Below are positions 1-5,041 of a stretch of 7,490 bases of DNA, piece by piece. The notes beneath the pieces are model-generated. The model saw only the letters and a program-made list of their open reading frames with translations. It was not told the DNA's origin and did not search any database. The position numbers were made by a program, and so were the translations under genes. The stretch's first letter is position 1; each line of letters begins with the position of its first letter. The stretch lies in NCBI GenBank assembly GCA_027483285.1, contig JAIXUZ010000040.1, positions 1 to 7,490 on the forward strand. The letters run 5' to 3'. The DNA comes from Bacteroidota bacterium (GTDB lineage Bacteria > Bacteroidota > Bacteroidia > CAMBQF01).

Positions 1-110
1 AGTTTTTTGGCAATTTCGGTGTACGGAACCAATGCATCGTCCATCAGTATGGCTAAAATCTGCCTGTCGAGGTTATCAATTTCTAAAATTTCGTGCTTTT
101 CAGGATGCAT
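1..110 (-). CDS. Lrp/AsnC-family transcriptional regulator, N-terminus only (cut by window edge)
   Basis: The first 36 residues are visible. After a short leader (MHPEKHEILE) comes the family's N-terminal helix-turn-helix: IDNLDRQILAILMDD at about residues 11-25 and then VPYTEIAKKL, which matches the usual pattern of 'LD..D..IL..L..D.R.....IA..L'. Proteins of this family are DNA-binding feast/famine regulators with a C-terminal ligand-binding RAM domain; that domain would lie outside the window, so ligand and targets are unknown. The ATG at 110-108 is chosen because the only nearby upstream ATG (120-118) is followed at once by a stop. The leader is AT-rich with no Shine-Dalgarno sequence. An exact TAtaTTTG -7 element lies at 136-129 on the minus strand. 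The gene is divergent from the small RNA gene, so the 130-bp spacer may hold operators for either side. Confidence 0.85.
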   Translation of the reverse strand, partial: MHPEKHEILEIDNLDRQILAILMDDALVPYTEIAKK

Positions 111-128
111 ATTTTTACATTTTATTAA

Positions 129-159
129 CAAATATACACATAAACTATTTAATTCGTAA
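129..159 (-). promoter_or_regulatory. Bacteroidota-type promoter for the Lrp/AsnC gene
   Basis: On the minus strand an exact TAtaTTTG -7 element lies at 136-129, preceded after 20 nt by TTA at 159-157, a two-of-three match to the -33 TTG. The expected transcription start is near 122, giving a leader of about 12 nt before the ATG at 110. The -7 match is seen directly; the start site is inferred from the known phylum consensus. Confidence 0.5.
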
Positions 160-184
160 TTATAACTAAATAACGTTAACATAT

Positions 185-215
185 TTGCATTATATATGTT
201 CTTATTATACATTTG
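185..215 (+). promoter_or_regulatory. Bacteroidota-type promoter for the tRNA-like RNA
   Basis: TTG at 185-187, a 20-nt spacer, then TAcaTTTG at 208-215. Both elements match the Bacteroidota -33/-7 consensus exactly and the spacing is ideal. Transcription should begin near 221-223, about 20 nt before the 5' end of the cloverleaf, leaving a short leader of the kind RNase P removes. Together with the terminator at 402-435 this defines a transcript of roughly 215 nt. Confidence 0.65.
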
Positions 216-224
216 TAATAAGAA
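199..224. promoter_or_regulatory. Perfect 9-bp inverted repeat framing the -7 element (possible operator)
   Basis: TTCTTATTA at 199-207 and TAATAAGAA at 216-224 are perfect inverse copies, and the 8 nt between them are exactly the TAcaTTTG promoter element. The half-site core recurs as a direct copy: GTTCTTAT at 198-205 and again at 231-238, just before the RNA. A protein bound here would occlude the promoter. The divergent Lrp/AsnC-family regulator is an obvious candidate binder, but that is inference. AT-rich DNA makes short palindromes commoner, though the exact framing of the -7 box is striking. Confidence 0.4.
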
Positions 225-242
225 ACAAACGTTCTTATACAC

Positions 243-389
243 TGTGGGGTGATGAAACTATGGCAGACATGCCCTCCTGTCTCGGGGGTAGGGAGCTACG
301 GGATAAACACACGATAATGGGTTGACCACAAAATAATTCTATGTCGTGCGGCTAACCGCCCTGTGAAGGTTCGAACCCTTCCCCTACAG
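243..389 (+). ncRNA. tRNA-like RNA with GUC anticodon loop and a large folded domain in place of the variable arm
   Basis: A complete cloverleaf can be drawn. Acceptor stem: 243-249 TGTGGGG with 382-388 CCCTACA (one G-U). D arm: ATG 252-254 with CAT 268-270, loop containing A14, G18G19 (262-263) and A21. Anticodon arm: CCCTC 272-276 with GGGGG 284-288 around the 7-nt loop CTGTCTC. T arm: GAAGG 365-369 with CCTTC 377-381 around TTCGAAC. T8, R26, T33 and the T-loop bases are canonical. The loop differs from that of E. coli tRNA-Asp only at position 37, and G73 (389) is also Asp-like. Between anticodon stem and T stem lie 76 nt (289-364) instead of 4-20. They fold into a closing helix 298-302/360-364, an inner helix 310-316/342-348 and a hairpin 348-351/356-359. 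CCA is not encoded. A C242-G389 pair could extend the acceptor to 8 bp. It could be an odd functional tRNA, a tRNA mimic, or a known RNA family that I do not recognise. Confidence 0.7.
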
Positions 390-401
390 CTTACATTCGG
401 A

Positions 402-435
402 AAGCCCTTTAAGTACCTGCTTAAAGGGCTTTTTT
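402..435 (+). terminator. Strong intrinsic terminator of the tRNA-like RNA
   Basis: A perfect 12-bp stem, AAGCCCTTTAAG at 402-413 with CTTAAAGGGCTT at 420-431, closes a 6-nt loop (414-419); the U-tract runs from the end of the stem to 435. It starts 12 nt after the discriminator base of the tRNA-like fold. This makes the RNA a stand-alone transcription unit and would largely insulate the following Panacea gene. Confidence 0.93.
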
Positions 436-487
436 ACAACAACAAACTAAAATTGGGCAAGCACTTAACAAGCACGGTAATTACAAA

Positions 488-1174
488 ATGGCATATTTAG
501 CGGTACACATTGCGGCCGCTTTTATTGAGAAGGCCAAAGAAGAAAACAAAACCATAACTGAGAAAAAGCTGCAATGCCTGCTTTACTTTGCGCATGGTTT
601 CTATTTAACGCTTTATAACGAGCCACTACTAAGCCAACGCTTTGAAGCAGCCCAAACAAGTCCTGTTGTGCATTCGTTAACAGTGGCCTATAAACAATCA
701 GCCCAAGATTTACCGTTGGTTAAATTATCTACCCAAGCAAAACATACTATAAACCTTGCTTGGAAAAAAGCCTTTACAATGCCCGAAAAAGCTTTTATAC
801 GCTTAACAACACAACCGGGCAGCCCCTGGGCCAATGCAAAAGCAAGCCCTCACCCTGTATTATATATTGAAAACAGTACCATACAGCGGTATTTTGAACT
901 GTGGTATAATGCAGATGCTATTATGCCCAATAAAACCTATAGGTACATAATAAAAGAGCGGCCTGTTTATTATTTGCAATTGGTATTTCAACCCCTTATG
1001 TGCCATTGTTGTAAAACAGCGCCGTGCATCCTTTCTGCTAAAACCAAAACACCCATGGTATCAACCATCAATATCAAAAAAGCATTGACGCCTGCGGTTT
1101 ACAGGGCGCTTACAGGTTTGGTAATACCAATGGCGGGTTTACAAATAAGATGGGTTTACAATTTCTTAACCTAA
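488..1174 (+). CDS. Panacea-domain (DUF4065) protein, diverged copy with a non-homologous C-terminal tail
   Basis: Residues 1-140 are a Panacea domain, clearly paralogous to the gene at 1240: the copies share MAY..., KLQC..Y.AHG.Y at 28-39, EPL at 45-47, a P-W-A block at 113-115 and the closing I..YFE at 132-137. Panacea proteins are known mainly as antitoxins that neutralise many unrelated toxins. This copy has lost conserved residues: the usual E-A-W-x-x-G-P reads EAAQTSP at 53-59, so W and G are replaced. From about residue 141 to 228 nothing resembles Panacea; the tail has a Cys-rich patch (MCHCC) and appears to be read through an antisense insertion-sequence relic. The ATG at 488 is supported by alignment with the start of the second copy. 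No clear promoter lies in 436-487, so expression may depend on readthrough of the RNA terminator. It may be a decaying gene. Confidence 0.7.
   Translation: MAYLAVHIAAAFIEKAKEENKTITEKKLQCLLYFAHGFYLTLYNEPLLSQRFEAAQTSPVVHSLTVAYKQSAQDLPLVKLSTQAKHTINLAWKKAFTMPEKAFIRLTTQPGSPWANAKASPHPVLYIENSTIQRYFELWYNADAIMPNKTYRYIIKERPVYYLQLVFQPLMCHCCKTAPCILSAKTKTPMVSTINIKKALTPAVYRALTGLVIPMAGLQIRWVYNFLT
988..1098 (-). pseudogene. Possible relic of an IS5-type (DDE) transposase, antisense to the Panacea tail
   Basis: In one minus-strand frame a 36-codon stretch ends at a TGA (990-988) and contains VDTMGVLVLAERMHGA preceded by GVNAFLILM. This resembles the 'KGRKRHIVVDTLG..L.V.VHAA' block around the second catalytic Asp of IS5-family transposases. 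An in-frame stop lies just upstream (1101-1099), so it cannot be a working gene. I see no terminal inverted repeats or target duplication. The match rests on recognition of a short motif and could be chance. Confidence 0.28.
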
Positions 1175-1239
1175 GTCGGTTTTTAAACAGTTTGGTATTG
1201 CTTAATATTACTTGCTTAATTTTTATTTACCAATACTAT

Positions 1240-1698
1240 ATGGCTTACAAGGCTATTGAAATTGCCGCAGGGTTTATCAGAAAAGGAAAAGCTGATAAAA
1301 AAGCATTTAGCCAAATGAAGTTGCAGTGCATGGTATATTATGCGCATGGCTATTATATGGCACTTACTAAAGAACCTCTTATTACTGATACCATTGAGGC
1401 ATGGGAGGTTGGCCCATGTGTACAAAGTGTATATGGTTTGTATAGGCTTATAGACAGGCTGCCTACTGATGAGTGGCCTGAAGACAACCTTGATATAGAG
1501 TTTGAGCCCAAAGTAATGCAGGCTATTGAAGCTGCCTGGGAGGCATCTTTCCGATTAACGTCTGACCAGTTTATCAAATGGGCTACTGCCAAAGGAACAC
1601 CATGGGCAAAGGCTTATTCGCCTATTCAGTGGACACTGAATATTGGCAATGATAGTATTAAAGAATATTTTGAAAAAGAGGTATTGAAACTAGCCTGA
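1240..1698 (+). CDS. Panacea-domain (DUF4065) protein, intact copy
   Basis: 152 residues, the normal length of a stand-alone Panacea domain. Visible blocks: MAYKAIEIAAGFIRKG at the start, MKLQCMVYYAHGYYMAL at 26-42, EPL at 45-47, IEAWEVGP at 52-59 with the conserved W and GP intact, a Q-F-I-K-W segment at 110-114, GTPWAKAYSP at 119-128 and SIKEYFE at 139-145. Panacea proteins are established antitoxins of toxin-antitoxin pairs, normally beside a small toxin gene; none is seen here. The reading frame is open upstream to an ATG at 1150, but those 30 extra residues have no counterpart in the paralogue, whereas 1240 aligns exactly with the paralogue's MAY start, so 1240 is preferred. The gene lies 65 bp after the first copy and ends 8 bp from the convergent AI-2E gene with no obvious terminator between. 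Function beyond the domain is unknown. Confidence 0.85.
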   Translation: MAYKAIEIAAGFIRKGKADKKAFSQMKLQCMVYYAHGYYMALTKEPLITDTIEAWEVGPCVQSVYGLYRLIDRLPTDEWPEDNLDIEFEPKVMQAIEAAWEASFRLTSDQFIKWATAKGTPWAKAYSPIQWTLNIGNDSIKEYFEKEVLKLA

Positions 1699-1706
1699 TT
1701 TATTAG

Positions 1707-2798
1707 TTACTCTACCTCAATTTGTATTTTCTTCATATTGAGCCAAAACGCACGCCCTACAATACGCAAAACAGAGTAAACGGGTATTGCTACCATCATA
1801 CCCACCACCCCGCCTAATGTGGCAGACAATAGTATCACAATAAATATTTCCAGCGGGTGGACCTCCATGCTTTTAGAGAAAATATAATTTGAAAGGAACC
1901 AATTATCAATAAGCTGCACTGTGCCGTAAACTGCCAACACCTTTACTACCATAGGTAGCAGGGCACTGTAAACATCAAGGTATAGGTTGGTTGATACAGC
2001 TATAACAACCCCGATAGCTGCTGCTATGATAGGCCCTACATAAGGTACCAGGTTTAAAAAGCCGAACAAAAGGCCCATTAGCAAGGGGTAATCAACTCCT
2101 ACTATCCACATACCGAGCGATGCCAGCGTTGAGACGGATAAAAACTGAATAAGCAGGCCCGAGAAATAATTGATAAGCTGTTTTTTACTCTCGTTAAATA
2201 CAAGGCGTGTTTCATTCTCGTACTTATTAGGAATAAACTTTACAACGGTTTCTACGAGCAGTTTTTCGTCCTTTAAAAAGAAGAAGGAAATAAACAGGAT
2301 AGAGAATAACGCTGCCACAAAATCGCCAATAGAATTAAATGCAGAGGTGGTTAGATCTGTTACAAATTTAGCATCAACAATGTCTTTAATCTTATCACTT
2401 ATAAAGGTTGTAAGCGATTTTCCGTTGCCAATATTAACACTATTATATAGGTTTTGTATTTGATTTATAGGCTGCTCAAAGTTCTTCATTAGCCTTTGCT
2501 CATCAAGGCTTGCAAGAGCATTAACCTCGCTAACCAACACAGGGATAAAAATGGCTATTATACCTAAAAATATAATAAAAATAATGATGAGGGTAATAAA
2601 AGCGCTTGCCGACGACGAAAGTGATTTTCCCTTATATATCTTAAAATTATCTATTAACCTACACAGTGGGTTTGCCACTAATGACAATACGCCTGAAATA
2701 AGGATATAAGAAATAATGGTGCGAAAATACCAGCATACAAATATTGCAGAGGCAACAATAAGTAGAAACAACAATATTTTAGCTACCGTGATCTTCAT
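1707..2798 (-). CDS. AI-2E family transporter (PF01594-type integral membrane protein)
   Basis: 363 residues, normal length for the family (YdgG/TqsA, PerM and relatives). Hydrophobic segments lie at about 5-25, 30-48, 65-90, 153-176, 208-234, 236-270, 276-300 and 315-345. A long soluble stretch (about 91-150) between the third and fourth is typical. Signature blocks are FGFLNLVPYVGP at 246-257 and HPLEIFIVILLSATLGGVVG at 314-333, followed by IPV. Members export or facilitate efflux of varied small molecules (autoinducer-2 in E. coli TqsA; others act as Na+/H+ antiporters), so the substrate here cannot be named. Its ATG follows the dnaG stop codon with no spacing (TAAATG), implying cotranscription and translational coupling with dnaG. 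It ends 8 bp from the convergent Panacea gene. Confidence 0.9.
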   Translation of the reverse strand: MKITVAKILLFLLIVASAIFVCWYFRTIISYILISGVLSLVANPLCRLIDNFKIYKGKSLSSSASAFITLIIIFIIFLGIIAIFIPVLVSEVNALASLDEQRLMKNFEQPINQIQNLYNSVNIGNGKSLTTFISDKIKDIVDAKFVTDLTTSAFNSIGDFVAALFSILFISFFFLKDEKLLVETVVKFIPNKYENETRLVFNESKKQLINYFSGLLIQFLSVSTLASLGMWIVGVDYPLLMGLLFGFLNLVPYVGPIIAAAIGVVIAVSTNLYLDVYSALLPMVVKVLAVYGTVQLIDNWFLSNYIFSKSMEVHPLEIFIVILLSATLGGVVGMMVAIPVYSVLRIVGRAFWLNMKKIQIEVE

Positions 2799-4898
2799 TT
2801 AGTGTAGTATTATACGGCCCAAGATACCTGATAATTCCATTTTGACATTATCCAGCGTACGTTGTTTTTCCAACAAGGCCATTTGGTCCAGTTCGTCTTC
2901 GGCGGTTTGTAGTTCATCCTGCACCTCGCGTATCATCTTCAACACAAACTTCATTTTAAGCGAGTGCAATGCCTTTTCTATACTCTGCTTAAGCACCACG
3001 TGCGATGTGTCTTCAGTTGCCACCTCTACCCTGTGTTTACTATGCCAACGGTCGCTAAGGGCGCTGCTATCCATTACCAAATCTGTAGCCAGGCTACGCA
3101 CTTTTTCATCGGGGTGGGTGGTGGGGTGTGGTATATCAAGCTTAGGCTCCGGCTCAACAAAACCATTATCGTCAAGCAGGTTTTCGGGTGTAATTATGGG
3201 CAGGGGTAAATCTTCTTCGTCAAATTCAGGTTCGTGATGGTACTCTTCTGGTCTGTTTTGTAAGGCCATGTAGCCGGTGTAAATAGCCTGGTAAACCGGG
3301 TTTTGCATCAGCACCTCATCGCGCGATAGTTCAAAAATGATGAAGTCGCCCGCCAAAACAGTATGCACCTCTTCGTGGCGGCCATCTTCTGCCTTTTGAG
3401 TAAAAAATAGTTCGCGGTCGGAGTGGCGCAGCAACAGGCGGATAATATCACGCTCCTGCCATTCGGGGTTGCTAAAGTCAATGCTTAAAAACTCTTGCGT
3501 TTTGGCTTCGCTGTGGCCCTCGTAGCCCTCGCTTTCATACTCTACAAATGCTTCCTTCAGCTGGTCAGCTTCGCGCTCTTTTCGGGTTTTATCGTTACGC
3601 AGCTTATTAACCTCGCGCAGCAAGGTTTCTTCATCAATACCCGTAATGCGGCTGCACTCCTTTATATAAAACTGGCGCTGTATACCATCGGGGACGATAG
3701 AAATGGTTAGCGCAATATCTTTAACCAGTGCAGAGCGCTTTATGGGGTCGTTGCCCACCTCGCCAATAAGCAAACTGGTTTTAAACGATACAAAGTCTTT
3801 GGCCTGCTTGCCTATATAGTCTTTCAGCTCATCAATACTAACTTTTTTAGCGTATGAGTCGGGATCGTCGCCATCAGGAAAAAGCACAACGCGTACGTTC
3901 ATACCTTCTTCCAAAATCATATCTATACCACGGAAGGAGGCTTTGATACCGGCAGGGTCGCCATCATATAGTATGGTAATGTTTTTGGTATAGCGGCTAA
4001 TCAGTTTTATCTGGTCGTGCGTTAAGGATGTGCCCGACGATGCCACTACGTTTTCTACCCCCGCCTGGTGCATAGATATTACGTCGGTATACCCTTCAAC
4101 CAAATAGCAAACATCAAACTGGGTAATGGCTTTTTTGGCAAAGAAAGCGCCATACAGCACGCGGCTTTTATTGTAAATCTCACTCTCGGGCGAGTTTACG
4201 TACTTGGCCTGTGTTTTATCGGCTGAGTTTAATACCCTACCGCCAAAGCCCAGCACACGGCCTGTAAGGCTATGTATGGGAAACATAACACGGCCCTTAA
4301 AGCGGTCGAACTTTTTGGCACCATCATCTTTAATAATGCTAAGGCCCGTTTTTTCAAGGTACTCAAGCTTATAGCCCGCTTTAACGGCACTGTCAGTAAA
4401 AGCAGACCACTCGTTATGGCTATAGCCCAGCTGGAATTTCTCAATAATATCATCCCTAAAGCCCCGCTCGCGGAAGTACGAAAGGCCAATGGCTTTGCCA
4501 TCCTCCGTTTCCCAAAGCTGCTCGGTAAAATACTTTTGGGCGTAGGTGTTTACTACAAAAAGGCTCTCCTTTTCATTTTGGTGTTCAATATCCTCTGCTG
4601 TAAGCTCCTTTTCTTCAATCTCAATATTATACTTTTTAGCCAGGTAGCGCAGTGCCTCGGGGTACGTAGCGCTTTCATGCTCCATGATAAAGTTTACCGA
4701 GTTGCCCGCCTTGCCGCAGCCAAAACATTTGTAGATACCCTTTGCCGGCGATACGGTGAATGAGGGAGTACGCTCGTTATGAAAAGGGCAGTTGCCCAAC
4801 ATATTGACACCACGGCGCTTAAGGGCAACAAAGTCGCCAACTACCTCTTCTATACGGGCGGTTTCAATAATGCGGTCTACGGTATCCTTAGGTATCAT
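2799..4898 (-). CDS. dnaG: DNA primase DnaG
   Basis: 699 residues; synthesises the RNA primers for replication at the fork, working with the DnaB helicase. The N-terminal CHC2 zinc domain shows ligands C37, H40, C58 and C61 (CPFHNERTPSF ... CFGCGKAGN). The RNA-polymerase core spans about 110-375, with KGRVMFPIHSLTGRVLGFGGR at 201-221. The Toprim fold has E268 in VEGYTD, D312 and D314 in YDGDPAGIKAS, and the acidic PDGDDPD at 341-347, all metal-binding residues intact. A low-complexity acidic and proline-rich linker at about 551-597 separates the core from the C-terminal helical helicase-interacting region (about 600-699, ending GILGRIILH). The length agrees with Bacteroidota primases. The ATG at 4898 opens the canonical MIPK... 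start. A TAacTTTG -7 element lies only 11 nt upstream, so the leader is very short. The downstream AI-2E gene starts immediately at the stop codon. Confidence 0.97.
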   Translation of the reverse strand: MIPKDTVDRIIETARIEEVVGDFVALKRRGVNMLGNCPFHNERTPSFTVSPAKGIYKCFGCGKAGNSVNFIMEHESATYPEALRYLAKKYNIEIEEKELTAEDIEHQNEKESLFVVNTYAQKYFTEQLWETEDGKAIGLSYFRERGFRDDIIEKFQLGYSHNEWSAFTDSAVKAGYKLEYLEKTGLSIIKDDGAKKFDRFKGRVMFPIHSLTGRVLGFGGRVLNSADKTQAKYVNSPESEIYNKSRVLYGAFFAKKAITQFDVCYLVEGYTDVISMHQAGVENVVASSGTSLTHDQIKLISRYTKNITILYDGDPAGIKASFRGIDMILEEGMNVRVVLFPDGDDPDSYAKKVSIDELKDYIGKQAKDFVSFKTSLLIGEVGNDPIKRSALVKDIALTISIVPDGIQRQFYIKECSRITGIDEETLLREVNKLRNDKTRKEREADQLKEAFVEYESEGYEGHSEAKTQEFLSIDFSNPEWQERDIIRLLLRHSDRELFFTQKAEDGRHEEVHTVLAGDFIIFELSRDEVLMQNPVYQAIYTGYMALQNRPEEYHHEPEFDEEDLPLPIITPENLLDDNGFVEPEPKLDIPHPTTHPDEKVRSLATDLVMDSSALSDRWHSKHRVEVATEDTSHVVLKQSIEKALHSLKMKFVLKMIREVQDELQTAEDELDQMALLEKQRTLDNVKMELSGILGRIILH

Positions 4899-4908
4899 AA
4901 TAAGTAAA

Positions 4909-4916
4909 CAAAGTTA
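4909..4916 (-). promoter_or_regulatory. -7 element of the dnaG promoter
   Basis: TAacTTTG is read on the minus strand at 4916-4909, an exact match to the Bacteroidota -7 consensus. No TTG is found at 19-21 nt upstream, so the -33 half is weak or absent. The predicted transcription start near 4902 leaves a leader of only a few nucleotides before the ATG at 4898. Confidence 0.45.
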
Positions 4917-4985
4917 CACAATTGGCAACAAACGGGCTTAAACCAATGTTACTAACAGGATAGTTTGAGTAAAAAAATAAAAGCG

Positions 4986-5016
4986 TGGTTATAAAACGCA
5001 TGTTTTTATACCTTTG
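4986..5016 (+). promoter_or_regulatory. Promoter of the glutamate dehydrogenase gene
   Basis: TAccTTTG at 5009-5016 is an exact -7 element; 20 nt upstream TGG at 4986-4988 is a poor match to the -33 TTG. The expected start near 5022 gives a leader of about 20 nt. An imperfect inverted repeat with one bulge, GGTTATAAAA at 4987-4996 and TTTTTATACC at 5003-5012, lies across the spacer and into the -7 box and could be an operator. Confidence 0.5.
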
Positions 5017-5041
5017 CCCCGTCAACCCTAAATAAATTATA

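Noticed and set aside
243..389. tmRNA (ssrA)
   Set aside because: It keeps a genuine D stem and anticodon arm with a 7-nt loop, is far too short, and has no tag reading frame or typical tmRNA ends.
243..389. tRNA interrupted by a group I intron
   Set aside because: The insertion is only 76 nt, lies in the variable region and not in the anticodon loop, and shows no group I core.
458..475. CAAGCAC direct repeat (458-464 and 469-475) as an attachment site or operator
   Set aside because: Only 7 bp, two copies, with no match elsewhere tied to a mobile element; chance is likely.
1150..1239. Upstream extension of the second Panacea gene to the ATG at 1150, adding a hydrophobic N-terminus
   Set aside because: The 30 extra residues have no counterpart in the paralogue, whose MAY start aligns exactly with the ATG at 1240; the extension overlaps the end of the first gene and looks like intergenic AT-rich DNA.
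1678..1718. Hairpin between the convergent Panacea and AI-2E genes as a terminator
   Set aside because: GAGGTA/TACCTC and AACTA/TAGTT can pair, but the stem is interrupted, lies partly in coding sequence and has no T-tract.
2842..4763. Several plus-strand open frames of 70-160 codons opposite dnaG
   Set aside because: They are antisense shadows of an intact conserved gene, with Cys/Ser-rich low-complexity translations and no recognisable domains.
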